A DNA stretch of 64,000 nucleotides from Aphrocallistes beatrix (lineage: Eukaryota > Porifera > Hexactinellida > Sceptrulophora > Aphrocallistidae). Under the pieces are notes generated by a model, which saw nothing but the letters and a program-made list of their open reading frames with translations, was not told the origin of the DNA and did no database searches. Positions 1 to 11,654 of this stretch are shown one piece after another. Made by a program: the position numbers and the translations under genes. How positions within the stretch are numbered: the first letter of the stretch is position 1; the number at the start of each line of letters is the position of its first letter. The stretch covers positions 1,845,696-1,909,695 of the forward strand of contig OY725492.1 in NCBI GenBank assembly GCA_963281255.1, given 5' to 3'.

Positions 1-35
1 CTTGTATGATAATAATACTGTTCAGGTGCTTATCC

Positions 36-388
36 TTACTAATAAAACTCGATTAATGTTTGTATATACGTACGTATATGTATATATATATATCACCTAA
101 AATGGCTGAGTTATGGTCGAAAAACTGAAATTTCTAATTATAAAAATGTGACAATGACGTCATAATTCCATGATGAGTCGACTTTTTCGTCTGAGCTCAG
201 AACTTAGAGGAGCCATAGCCAAAAGACTCCCATATGCCAAAAATCAGCTATCTGTGCCTTGAAGCTTCTTCAATCAATTCGTTACAGATATATATATATA
301 TATCCTTACTATTAAAACTCGATTAATGTGTACAAGCGCGCTTCGCTTGCTTTCGCTGCACGGCTGGCGGACACTGTGTCAGCCGGTA
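36..388 (+). repeat. Two partial TCCTT-family repeat copies
   Basis: A terminal motif at about 36-60 is followed by (TA)n and the last 200 bases of an F copy (92-290) with one CRE and the TTCGTTACAG end. A second copy starts at 302 with TCCTTACTATTAAAACTCGA, followed directly by the GC-hairpin head (334-388), and is cut off near the mariner at 393. Confidence 0.8.
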
Positions 389-392
389 AATA

Positions 393-1722
393 CCACGGGC
401 ATTCAATAAGTATTCGTTATCCTAGTATACTTTCCCCAAACTAGTGATATAATTAATATCAGTGCTGCAATTTCTCGAAATACTCTCCTTGATGCTGTAT
501 AACTAGTTTTAGCCTCTTAATCCAATCAAAAAAATTTTTTGTCTTCACGTGGTATATCTTTCATATACTGAAAAATCGCCGATCCGAGGTGAGCCCGACT
601 ATCGAATTTCCTCCCTGAAAGGTGTTTCTTCAGCTTAGGGAAGAGCCAAAATTCGCATGGTGCGAGGTTTGGTGAGTAGGGAGGATGATCTAGCTCTACA
701 ACTCTCAGACTTTCCAACTTTTCCCTTACCAGCTTGGTCTTGTGGGGTCGGACATTATCTGCAATAATCTCAATCCTCGAGTCCCAGTCCTTGGCCGTCG
801 ATTGTGGTAGAATTTCTCAACCACAGATAGGCACTCATCCATGTAAAATGATCTAGTAATAGTAGTATTCAGGGGACACAAATCTGGCACACTGGACCAT
901 AAGAATCAAAAAATATACAGTGCATAACCTTGGGGTTCCGGAAGTCATGTCGATGGATCATTGGCGGGTCAGGCCTTTAGCTTCCCAAACTTTGTTAGCT
1001 TCCTTTGAAAAAGGCTCGGTATAACGTACCCAAGTCTCATCACCAGTCACGATCTCGAATAGTCTCCTGGAGTCAGTTCTATCGAAGTCAGAAAGCAACT
1101 TTTGAATACATTGAACCCTCTTAGTTTTCTCGGCCTGTGTTAGTGCATGCGGGACCCACCGAGCGCAGATTTTCCTAAATTGCAAATTGTCATGCACAAT
1201 GGTATGAGCGGTTCCCGTTGAGACCCCAACTGCATTAGCTATCTCCATCAATGAAATATGGATGTCTTCTTCAAGTAATGCGGAAACCTCGAGGACACAT
1301 TTGTCACTGACGCCGGAAATCGGTCTCCCTGCTCTGGGCTTATCTTCTATCGACTCTCTTCCCTCACGAAAACGTCGAGCCCAGTCAACTGTCGTGGAAC
1401 ACGGAAGAGTTCTATCATTATAAACCTCCATCAAATCCTTGTGGATATCGGTTGAAGAAATTTGGAGCAGTGTACGAATCTTTACATAGGCTCGCTGGTC
1501 AATTTTGAAATCTGCACTCTCGGAAGCCATAATAAATGCCAGTATATAAAAATGCCAAACTAATTATAACCACAATATAAAAACCAAAGCTCAGAATTGA
1601 AAAAGTAAAGTATCACTAGAAAGAGCATCGGTAAGGTTACATTAGATATGCTAACCCAATTCTGAATCAAATGAAACAACCAAGATATATCGCAATAACG
1701 ACTACTTATTGAACGCCCGTAG
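393..1722 (-). mobile_element. Full-length mariner transposon, 1330 bp
   Basis: Both ends are visible. The inverted terminal repeats share ACGGGC, then TTCAATAAGTA, then TCGTTAT with few mismatches (393-421 and about 1695-1722). A TA lies on each side (391-392 and 1723-1724), as expected for mariner target duplication. The length is normal for the superfamily. The left flank is a TCCTT-family repeat and the right flank is a hAT transposase remnant, so the element marks a junction between two older elements. Confidence 0.85.
526..1530 (-). pseudogene. Mariner transposase, frameshifted
   Basis: The N-terminal 190 codons (1530 down to 958) are open and start MASESADFKIDQRAYVKIR. They include the paired helix-turn-helix region with GRPIS and the first catalytic Asp in GDETWV. 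A stop follows, and matching peptide continues in three different frames (KVMHCIFFDSYGP, then FYMDECLSVVEKFYHNRRP, then ADNVRPHKTKLV with the second Asp near position 755). The C-terminal block HPPYSPNLAPCEFWLF ends the recognisable match. The third acidic residue is Glu in APCE, where mariners normally have Asp (APSD), with 34 residues between it and the DN aspartate. Frameshifts make it inactive. Confidence 0.85.
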
Positions 1723-2226
1723 TATGTGTGGATCCTACGTAACATGCTAAACGAACGTTCAGCTTCGCATGTACTCATAGGCAGGCACAAATAGATAACA
1801 CATAATGAGTGCATATTGGGGATCATCCATTTCAACTCGTCTTCATCGACGAGTTTCCTTCTCAATATATCAACCGTCGTTGAGGTATTCTCCTGACGGC
1901 ACCTTTCAAACCACATATTCCTCTCGAAACGCAGATTATCAAGATGGACGTCACCATCATAAAAGAGTACCAGCCTTGTCAGGTCTACATCTGTCATGTT
2001 TTTTCCCTCTTCAAGAGTGCAGCGAATCAGTTCTACTATGTCGAGATCTTGCTTTGAGTAACGCTCAGTTAGGGCCCTTGAACCTGTTTCCATCACCGAT
2101 ATATAAAGATCTGTGTAAAATTCTTTAATTTGGTCCTCTGTTGTCCTTATGTTTCTTGGCGTAGTAGACCTGAATCAAGGACTGACCATCTGAATCGGAA
2201 GAATCTCGAACTCGTTTAGAAGCCAT
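1723..2226 (-). pseudogene. hAT transposase remnant (internal-deletion derivative)
   Basis: Reading leftward from 2226, an N-terminal peptide MASKRVRDSSDSDGQSLIQ runs to a stop near 2126. The next frame carries the hAT C-terminal dimerisation region, with LPMSTCEAERSFSMLRRIHTY as its diagnostic block (about 1725-1790), and is cut at the mariner end. The DDE core is missing between the two pieces, so this looks like an internally deleted, ZMYM/DUF4371-like hAT copy. A GC-rich stretch at about 2493-2520 (a run of G followed by CGCCCTCCC) may be a hAT terminal repeat. Confidence 0.65.
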
Positions 2227-4232
2227 TGTGATAAATCAAAGGGAGTAAGAAGCGAATCTAACTGGTTACAACATTAATCCATTTATAAGATTAATCACAA
2301 ATGATGTACATTGTAACACCTCATGGGTAGGTATTCTAAGGATGAATAAAATCGAGGTGACACAATAATAAATAATCATGTGGAGTTATTCATTTTGGTA
2401 TACGAAATTGTTGTGAATAAAATTATGGTCAAGATGTCGTTAAGATCTCAACATTACAAATTAAACAGACCGGTTTTCAATTTCCAAATCTTGGGGGGGG
2501 GCGCCCTCCCTGCCTCCCCAACTTTCCGCTTATGAGTAAGAATAAACCAATGTAAGAATTAACCGATAGTAAGAATAAACAATGCATGAATGAACCGATA
2601 GTAAAAAACGGATTAAATAATAGCCCCAGGAACAATCGAAAAATACATTAAAACCCAAAAGAATCTGAACAAGGCTAAAATATCAGTAAAGCTAGTCTAC
2701 TTCATCTTTGAAAACATAACAAATGTCCAAGAAAATCCAAGTTTCGGAAGTCTATTTTTTCGCCCTTTATGTCCGAAAATCCGATTCTTAATACATTTAA
2801 CTTTGGAATTACTTAGAATTGGTGATATCAACTCATGATATACTATATTCTATGCTATTAAAATGTCAAGTAACACTCGCTATGTACATAGAAATGATTT
2901 TTCATTGCTCAAAAGTTATAACCAAATGACCACGCTTTACGAACAAATTTTCTCATTTGCGATCCGTTGATATACAATATTTGTAAAATTATAAGTGTTA
3001 GAGCTTAGCTTTATCGATTAAAAAATGCAGAAACAGCAATTTCGTATAACTTAATAATAATAATATATTTAGAGCTAAAACCTGTGGATTGTGAGATAGC
3101 CTTCGCCAAAAGCAGAAAATCGAAAATGAGATAATCTTTTTGAAATTTCTCAGAAGAATAATATTTTCAGAATCGAGTCAAAATACAGTCAGGGTTGCTT
3201 AATATGAACCACCAGAAGACCCGCACATTCGTGTGATAATAATCACCTAATGTAAATGGGTCTGAAATCTAGGAACTTAATCCCTGTTATTTCTAATAAC
3301 TATAAATTTCGCTGTTCCTGGTAATTCTCGTAACTGAAACACCTACGGTTAGCATGATTTTAAAGGCCACGCTTCCTCCACTCAGCGTATATAATTTGGA
3401 CTGCATAATTTAAGTTCACTGATGTATAGTTGGCATCGTCTCTCAAATCCTTAGAGGCCATATGCACGATGCAGCAAAGTTGTACTAATATGTATGTCGG
3501 AATAGTGCAAGCAACTTTTTACATCCTGTGTATGGAAACATTCTTTGCTGCTTTGTTTTCAGCGTATATCGTGACTTTAGATTCAGAATGAAGTTATCTG
3601 TTGAAAATTCTTTTTTCATGCATCCTAGTGAATAAGTGGTAGTAATATACTATATGCATCATATCGTAATATCAAGGGAAGATGGGGGGGGCAAAGGAAA
3701 AACTCACCCATAGCACTCTATACACTAAGGAAATAGTTGCTACTTATTACTTTTTTATTTTTTTGGTGAAAATAAAAGGTAGCAGGTAGATATTCTGGAT
3801 GGCGGCAAAAGGAAAGTAGCAAGTAAATTTCCCGGACACCTTGAGAAACTGGACATGGTTAATTAAGAAAATGTTGATTCTGCATTCGGCAAATCGCTCG
3901 ATGCACACTTGTTTTGGTCATATACTACATGATCGATGATTTCTTCTCCTCATTCCAACTCAATACCGGTAAAAATTTAATAACAAGCAAAAAAAGTAGT
4001 GAGTGTGTAAAACTAAAACTAAAATGGAGGAAAATTGATGTAGCAAGTAAACGGTTTGCAAAAAGATCCGTGAAACTTTTTTTTTCCATTTCTAGAATCC
4101 CTGATAGTATCTTCAGACTTATTCACACTCACAAAATTTCTTCTCATGTGCAAGATCATTGAAATTTATTACCGACATAGATAAACAATATATACAAATG
4201 CTTAAATCAGTAATCAAAATGTGTGTAATCAT
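2227..4232. other. AT-rich non-genic stretch
   Basis: No gene is supported. About 2536-2610 repeats AGTAAGAATAAACCAATG-like units. A Tigger-like end starting CAGTCAGGGTTGCTTAATAT lies at about 3188-3225. The rest has no recognised feature; short reading frames at 3914-4341 show no family signature. Confidence 0.5.
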
Positions 4233-6301
4233 GCCAAAAAAGCCCAATTTTCTTTGGAAATCAGCAATAAAATCACAAATTTATAAGATATCGAAAATCG
4301 AGTGGTCCTACGCTCATCGCATAATGATATGGAACAACTGAAATTTTCAAAACTATATCTCAAAGCAATTTTGAATTTTTTGAAAGACGGTCAATTTTGG
4401 AATTTTAAAGTCCCGAGAAGGGATTTGAAGTTTTAATGTTAAGAACGATGTAAAATGAGCTATTAACGATAAATAAAAGCCTCCATGGGCATTTAATCGC
4501 ATTTATACTGATGAATTATATATATTTACGACAAATTTTGGTGAAGACAGGAAAAAGCATAGTGAAAATTCACAAATTTTCTTGAGGTTCCTAGCCTCCG
4601 AATATTTTGTACCAATTAAGGAATATAATTCATATTCCTTGCACTGCAAAGTAAAATCCATCGTTTTAGAATGAATAACGAACTTCTAAAAAGTATATTA
4701 GGAAGTTAGAGCGAGAGTCTACGACTTTTAGTTTTAAAGTTAGGATTTTCGAAAAATGCTACGTCATCACGTGATAAAAATTTAAAACTTCGCATTCCAT
4801 ACCATGTAGTACACTTATTATTAAAGAATTAAGAATATACCGTCATGAAAATTATATTAGAAATTGAGAGCTTAGAATTTGAGTATATATTTCCCGAGAT
4901 AGGGAGGAATCTGTTTTTGGACCATAAATGGGGGCTTTGACCGAATTTTTGAGGTAAATGATCTGAACTTCCAGAATGATCATGTTGAGTGCTTCAAAAT
5001 TTCTGTACACATTACTAGTGACTATTGCATTGTTTTTTGTGTTTTATTGCTACTTTTGGGAACTTATTTCAAGACAAAATTCGCCATTTTCTAATATATT
5101 CAAAGTTCTCCATAGATTTGTAATACAATAAAATCGATGATAAGTCGAGAAATATTTACTTTTTGACATAGAGATGTTTGAGGAACCTATATATTATCAT
5201 ATACATATATCCTTTAATTTAAGATTATAATAGATTAGATATCTTCAATAGTTTTTATGCATTGGCATCGAGCACTTTCGGGACCATAGAGAGGTTTGAT
5301 GTCCGAACTCTTTACCTATAATCCTTACTATTAAAACTCGATTATTGTATATATATATCTGCAACGAATTGATTGAAGAAACTGCCGGGCGCAGAAGGCT
5401 GATTTTTGGCATGTGGGAGTTTTTTGGCTATGGCTCCAGTAAGTTCTGAGTTCAGAGCAAAATGTCGACTCATAATGGAATTATGACGTCATTGTCACAT
5501 TTTTAAAAGTTAAGCAACAGTTATTCGGGCATAACTCAACCATTATAGGAGATAGAAGGCTGAAATTTTAATAGAATTTGTATACTAACATACCTCACAT
5601 ATGATGCGACTTTCAAAAAATGATGACTCATCACTTTGTTATGACGTCGTCATTACGCATCAAAATTTTATAATTGACAAATTTGGTGATTTTTCGAGTG
5701 ATTTCAATTTTAAAACTAAGATGGACATATTTAGAGATGATATCTCCCTTATAATTAACCAATTTCACCTCCAGGCGACCGAAGGGAGCCTCCGGCGGAC
5801 ACGAAGTGTCTGCCAGCCGCGCAGCGCAAGCAAGCGAATATACTATAACTTACGAACTAATGGTCGGATCTTTACAATTTTTTTAAAAAAACGTTCAGAA
5901 TTCTATTCTACACACAATAGCTAATATCACAACGGCCATTTCCCTAGTATTTTAGAAATACAGTCCCTCATAGAGATTTTTGATTGGATTTTATATGCCT
6001 CTTTTTTCTAAATGCATCTGTTTTATAATATTTAAATGGGCCAAAACCATTTTGAGGTCCATAAAATTGAAAAAATATCAGATAAGTTTGAAAATAATTA
6101 ATGAATGCTCCGCAAAACCACGAAAAACTTTCCGATTTTTAGTAAGACTAAACTTTAGGGGGTCAATTCATAAATTTCAAAATAAATACCGCCCAACAAG
6201 CACGATTAGATGGTAGACCACTCAGTAATACAATGGAATTAAAAATAACAAATTTCACCATTTTTAAAAATGTCAAGTGATGTTTTTCGAGGGCGGTATC
6301 C
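4233..6301 (+). mobile_element. TTAA-element copy A, 5' truncated
   Basis: This segment matches the complete copy at 56833-58763 over most of its length. The right terminal repeat (TTTTTCGAGGGCGGTATCC) ends at 6301, followed by TTAA (6302-6305). The left end is missing. A TCCTT-family repeat interrupts it at 5318-5838. No coding region is present. Confidence 0.75.
5318..5838 (-). repeat. TCCTT-family repeat, R copy inserted in TTAA element
   Basis: It begins TCCTTACTATTAAAACTCGA and ends in the hairpin end at AGCAAGCGAA. Intact TTAA copies read CCTACAATATACTATAAC at this point, giving a paralogous empty site. The flanks here are CCTATAA and TATACTATAAC, so no target duplication is seen. Confidence 0.85.
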
Positions 6302-6309
6302 TTAACAGA

Positions 6310-7303
6310 TTATAGAATAACCCGGTTACCGATATTGATTACTCAAAATCGGTCAAGCTTCTCCATTTTTTAAGATATAGTTATGCATCCTAATATTTAA
6401 AAAAATTAAATGGATGTATGTGAACTTGAGCAAAAATGAGCATACAGTGAGAACGAAATTACTGTTTAAAGTATTGCAAACTATTCCTTTTTTTTAGCAA
6501 TTTCAAAAACTCTCGGATAAAACTTTCCCCCGAAACTTGGATTTTCTTGGACTTTGTTAGGTTTTCAAGGATGCATTTGACTATCTTCACTTATTTGGTC
6601 TTGTGAAGAATTATTTTCGTCGAAAATTCCTGGGCTATAGTATGTGTAGGGAAAATTGGTAAGAATAAACTAATATTAAGGATAACCCGGTGTAGGAAAA
6701 AACGGTTTCGACTGTACGTGTTGAGCGATATTATAACGGAAATTCTTTTGACTTTTGCGATGATGGGGACACTACGTATATATAGAGAGAGAGCTCCGAT
6801 ATACTTAACAATACTTACTTTGAAAAATAAGTACCAACCGAATTTAGTTTAATGCATTTTATTACGAAAAGGATTAGTATGTTACTACTAGCGTTATCTT
6901 GCAGCCGATTCGCATGTCAGACAAAACCGTTTATAAATCAAAAAATATGGGAGATATCAGGAAACTAATTATACCAACGTGTAGGGGAGGGTTTGTTGAT
7001 TCATATATCATCAAAACTCAAAATATGGTATGGTGACCATGGATGGGTACATTTTATCCATGTCACAGATAACTTTTAATAACTTGAGAAATATCTATCT
7101 AAAATAATTTTCTTTAAATGCAGTTGATGTCTACCCTTGGGAGAATCGATGTTTAAAATTTCAGATAAAAATATGCATTTTCGAGAAAATTATAAATGTC
7201 CAACTTTTCACTACTTCTACATAGAAAATAAGACAAAATCATACACTAGTGTATGACTATCATACTGTATTAGGTACACATCTTAATGGAAATAAAGTTC
7301 AAT
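6310..7303. other. Non-genic stretch with an inverted-repeat partner at 14.6 kb
   Basis: Bases about 6895-7200 match 14580-14880 in opposite orientation (for example TCGCATGTCAGACAAAACC here against its complement there), so this is a dispersed repeat. A pogo-like end (CGGTTTCGACTG) is at about 6703-6714. No gene is seen. Confidence 0.6.
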
Positions 7304-8074
7304 CTACATAGTGCATTCCAAAAGTTCTCGTCCCAAATCTGTATCTCAAATGAGAGTGAAAATAGGATATTTTCGATTCGTCCATTGTATTCCTTAAGGG
7401 ATCAGCTTCCAATTTGTATATTGGTTTATTTTAAGAGGACAATTATTGTGGTTTCTATATTAGATTTTTATACATCGGTTTAGGGTAGTGTCGAAAAGTT
7501 GGAATCTTCCCATTGAAAATGACTTAAAACTAAATTTGGAGAATAAAAGTTGTGAAAATCGTAGAATAAGGTCATTAAAAGGTGCAATTAATTAAGAACC
7601 AATGTGAAAAAGTAATCGGGAGGTGTTCAATAGTATTGCTCGTGTTGAGAAAATATCATGCCACTTTTAGTGGATTTTTTGTCAATTTTCGCCACTCTAA
7701 AAGGGGGACAAAAATGGTAGTAAACCACTACAAAACATAGTATTCCCTCAGCCTCAAACTATAATACTTCAGAGAATTCAATCTATATATTAGTTGATGC
7801 GTAGAACTGGATGGCGGGATCAGTTTTAATCTAAATCTGCTCAGAACTGAAATATATCAAAGGGAGCCCCAAAATCACGTTCAAATGCAGTGCCCTAAAC
7901 CGATGCACAAAAATCTAATATAGGAACCACAATAATTGTCCTTTTAAAATAAACCAATATATAAATTGGAAGCTGATTCCCTAAGGAATACAATGGACAA
8001 ATTGAAAATATCCTATTTTCACTATCATTTGAGATACAGATTTGGGACGAGAACTTTTGGAATGCCCTATGTAG
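7304..8074. mobile_element. Foldback element with ~170-bp inverted arms
   Basis: The left arm (7304-7483) starts CTACATAGTGCATTCC. The right arm (about 7895-8074) is its reverse complement, with only scattered mismatches. The roughly 410-bp middle is not palindromic. The middle contains GCCACTCTAAAAGGGGG (about 7691-7707), which corresponds to the uninterrupted target of the TTAA element at 50405. A target duplication was not resolved. Confidence 0.75.
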
Positions 8075-8169
8075 TATAAATGATTGAACATATATTTGTC
8101 CATAATGCGATAATGAATGGTTGCGCCATTAGTGTTCGATTCCTTTAACACCTCGCCCTATCAAATATA

Positions 8170-8267
8170 CGTCAGAGTCGCTTATTATGAACCTGCTTAC
8201 TATGAAGTATCTCTATTATGAACAGGTTTTTGGTTCCCTGGTGGTTCACAATAAGCGACCCCGACTG
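8170..8267. mobile_element. Short palindromic pogo/Tigger-type MITE
   Basis: 98 bp between TA dinucleotides (8168-8169, 8268-8269). The ends read CGTCAGAGTCGCTTATTATG and CACAATAAGCGACCCCGACTG, nearly inverted copies. A degraded fragment of another Tigger-type MITE follows (about 8271-8456, with GCGGCCACC and AACGGCCACTT), related to the element at 55862. Confidence 0.7.
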
Positions 8268-8894
8268 TAGTTTGAACCTGGCTTAGCGGCCACCTCTATA
8301 TAATTATCGGTCACTTGGACATAGCTTCCACCTAAGAACAGTCTCGATTTCTTATAATATTGAACTAATAATGATATAATGATCACCTGCTCAACGCGAC
8401 TAGCGACCACCATTTTCGGCCCTTGTGGACACAAAAACTAACCAACGGCCACTTCATGTATAGAATTGCATACATGTGTTTACTACAATCCTTAACCCGA
8501 ACGATGATCTAGTTTCTACGTAGTATCAGTAATTACTATTAATAATAACGCACATCAGTATACCAGTCTGTATAGATTGTTACTGTATCGCATCGTTGTA
8601 ATTAGGGTTTCCAATCCCGGAGCTTTAATTCAGGATTCAATCCCGGGATTGGTTTGTTAAATCCCGGGAATCCTAAAAATAATGAAGATACATCAAAAAT
8701 TGAGAGACATGATGCAAAGGAAAGAATTACTATAATGAGTTAAATAAAAACTTAGGTATATCTCTTATAATCTAAATATATAAACATATTATTGTGCTCA
8801 GGGCCCAGGTTCTACAAAGTCAATTGACCAAAATATAGCTACTAAAAGTGCGGATTCGATTTAGTGGAGAAAGTTTATGAGTTCCTGTGCAATA

Positions 8895-9067
8895 CAGTGG
8901 AATTTGCTTGTTAGCAACTCCCTTATTAGCAATATTGCTCTATTAGCAAACAATCTTCAGGTCCCAGGTGAAGATTTTGTGTTAATTCTGTTCTCTTATT
9001 TGCAACTTCGCGTATTAGCAACCATTTTATATGCAGAACTCGAGTTGCTAATAAGCGAATTCCACTG
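8895..9067. mobile_element. Pogo/Tigger-type MITE, 173 bp
   Basis: The ends read CAGTGGAATTTGCTTGTTAG and its near complement ending AAGCGAATTCCACTG. TA precedes the left end, and TT (a likely mutated TA) follows the right end. The interior repeats TTAGCAA several times. The reading frame across it is a by-product. Confidence 0.8.
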
Positions 9068-9640
9068 TTAATAAAAAAATACTAATTTTGAAAAAGGAGA
9101 GGTGGGGCCTCAGAAGCAGAAAACGTATTATATGTGCAAATTTCCTTCTACATATGTTATTAGGAAATTATATTTCGCAAATCCTATTTTCGCATTCCCT
9201 AATAACGGTTTCAATCAAACCTAATGGAGCGAAGTGAACTACGGAGCTTGAAGAGTGTGCTTGTATTGAGTAAAAAAGTGAAAAAAAAACCATCTAGGAA
9301 TATCTCATCTTATGTAGGGTGCCTTTTTGGAGACTAGTAATAGAGTGAGATAAACTATCCCTCCCAATATCTCGTGCTAGGCTAGATATTCGAAAGAGAG
9401 ATGTCTGGCTTTGTTTGATCTGATAATATCTAAATTATATCCTTTACCCAAAACCCAACCCAACGTGTCCCTTCCTGTCACAAAAATATCAAAATATCTG
9501 TCTCTAATGATAAGGCCGTTGGAAATATCTCCAGATCGGTCGCCCAAGTACCAGCTTTATTCACCCTAGTCTTGTTGACCCAATCTTGAATATTTCGATA
9601 ATTCCCTTGTTGATACAAACACTTAGAAGTTACAAATTAT
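9068..9640. other. Non-genic stretch
   Basis: Nothing is recognised here. Just upstream, at about 8605-8670, AATCCCGGGATT-type palindromes suggest a decayed hAT MITE end. Confidence 0.4.
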
Positions 9641-11472
9641 TCAATCTACCATTAATACAGTTAACATTTTATCTACGATTAATGCTCTATGCTGTTTATG
9701 ATAACATTTACTACCAGGGATCATAAATGACAAGGCAGAAAAATAACAATTACCTCCAGCATTAATAGGTTCCACTACATTTGGATCAAAATTTCTTAGA
9801 TTTTCCTCTTTAATAGAAGGGTTAAACAAATATTTAACAGATTGAAAATATGGAATCTTATTATTTATACACGTAGCTATTTGCCAGACTAAATCTGGAG
9901 TCCGAAATCCAGGAAAATCATAGTGCATCTATTTCTACCAACTCACTATCAGTGATTATACTAGATTGAGCTAACCTTCTAATTTTAGGTGTAGATTCTT
10001 TTCTTAAGCCCACCATTAACGATGCAACAAAGCTGCATGCAACTTTGTTGCATCGTGTATGTTGAAATTTCCATGCAACATCGTTGCATCGTGTATGTTA
10101 AAAGTTTCATGCAACATTGTTGCATCCAACATGTTGCATGAAAGTAGAGCATTGCTCTACTTCTCTACATCAAAGTTGCATGGAATTTAAAAATACTTGT
10201 TTTTCCTAATTGTTTAGTTTTGAAAACCACAACTGATTGCAAATGGTTAAATCGAGATAACTTTTGTACTAAAATGAGTTTAGGATTTCAATCAAGTAGG
10301 CAACAAGGGAACACTTTCAATAATAATACTTATACTTGTAGTAAATTCCTTTATATGATAAAGTCGATCCATTCAATAACCAAATTGTAAACCAAAATTG
10401 CCAAACCTTATTATCATTGGACAGATGAAAAACTTGATTTATATATAGATTTGTATCAAGTACGGCCTTCTCTTTACAACCTCCGACGAAGTAAAGTAAT
10501 CAAGAATGAGGAAACGGGAAGACTTTTTAAAAATCATAATATGGGATTGAAAATAGCTATTTATCAAATACAATGATATTTATAAATTACTATATGCATA
10601 CTGTACACAACAATATGATTTTCCATACATCAAGTTGCGCGAGAATGAATATTTCATGCAATAAAGTTGCACGGAAATAGTGTTGCATGCAACATTGTTG
10701 CACCGTGTATGTTGACTTGTTGCATGCAACAAAGTTGCATCGTGTATGGTGGGCTTTTTTAAATCAGATAATCTCTTCCGTTTTTACTATATAATATGGG
10801 TCTCTTTTTAGATGGCATGTGATAGTTTTGTCACCACATTTAGCATCTGCAGCAATTTTCTTGCATAAAGAGCTAACTTTATCATTTGGCTGTAAATATC
10901 CACAATGTTTTTAGATTTTCTAGACCATTCTTCATTACAATGCTCTTCTGAAGATTTTCTAGGTCGCTTATGCTGAGTAAACACCTTTCTGGTTCTTGGG
11001 TGAAAAGCAAAACTAAATGCCGATAACCGAGTCGTTATATTCGGGTATAATGTTTTATAAAGTCTCCTGGTCTTATATTAGTCTTTGAATTGAAAATATC
11101 TAATATGATGATTAGCATCCGATTCTCAATCAGTGCGTTACTATAATGGGTACATGATATACCAACCTTTTCACTGTGTGGTTCCAACATTATTCCACTC
11201 CACAATGGTAATAAAGGCATGTAATATGAAAGTAAATATTCAATCAGTTTTGGATTATAATTTGGATTTAATTCAATACGTTAGAGAATTTTTACAAAAT
11301 GTCTTACAAATGGATACTTTTCCCGAAACGTTCTATTCTCAACATTTTCCAACGGGTTGTACACACTATCATCTTCCACTATTGTATCCTCGATTGTGTA
11401 ATTGTCGTTAGAAATATGTGATTCTAAATTCAAAATATTATCTGTTACATTGTCGTCCAAATTTTCACTCAA
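9641..11472 (-). pseudogene. Broken transposon gene with OTU-like domain
   Basis: From 11472 down, the coding pieces lie in changing frames: MSENLDDNVTDNILNLESH (11472-11281), a block with SNALIENRM and RPGDFIKHYT (11220-11035), a lysine/cysteine-rich block (CGDKTITCHLKRDPYYIV, about 10860-10765), then after an insertion KIRRLAQSSIITDSELVEID (about 10000-9930). Last is an OTU-protease-like segment with NAGGNCYFSALSFMIPG (about 9780-9710), where NC is the expected catalytic Cys region. OTU domains occur in Helitron-like and other transposon proteins, so this is more likely a transposon relic than a host deubiquitinase. Frameshifts and a 747-bp insertion break it. Confidence 0.55.
10008..10754. 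mobile_element. 747-bp MITE with TGCATGCA-type subterminal arrays
   Basis: The ends are GCCCACCATTAACGATGCAA and, inverted, TTGCATCGTGTATGGTGGGC. The flanking 8-mers TTTCTTAA (10000-10007) and TTTTTTAA (10755-10762) differ by one base and fit an 8-bp target duplication. Both ends carry several copies of GCAACATNGTTGCATCGTGT. It is inserted inside the OTU transposon gene. It is not a CRISPR array because the repeats have no unique spacers. Confidence 0.75.
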
Positions 11473-11654
11473 AAATACTACACTTAATGATCAGAAAACA
11501 TTATTTATCAAAATTCGTACCATTTTTAAATTTACATACTGCTTTTGCATTGAAAAAACAACAATTACGTTCAACTATTCGTTTTGTTTACTTTTTATAT
11601 TTAAAACATAAAACACATTTATACTTAACATTAGGTATGATTTACCAAACAAAT

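Noticed and set aside
10015-10170. Evenly repeated GTTGCATCG units resembling a CRISPR array
   Set aside because: The units are palindromic, variable, partly inverted, confined to MITE ends and without unique spacers; the DNA is eukaryotic.
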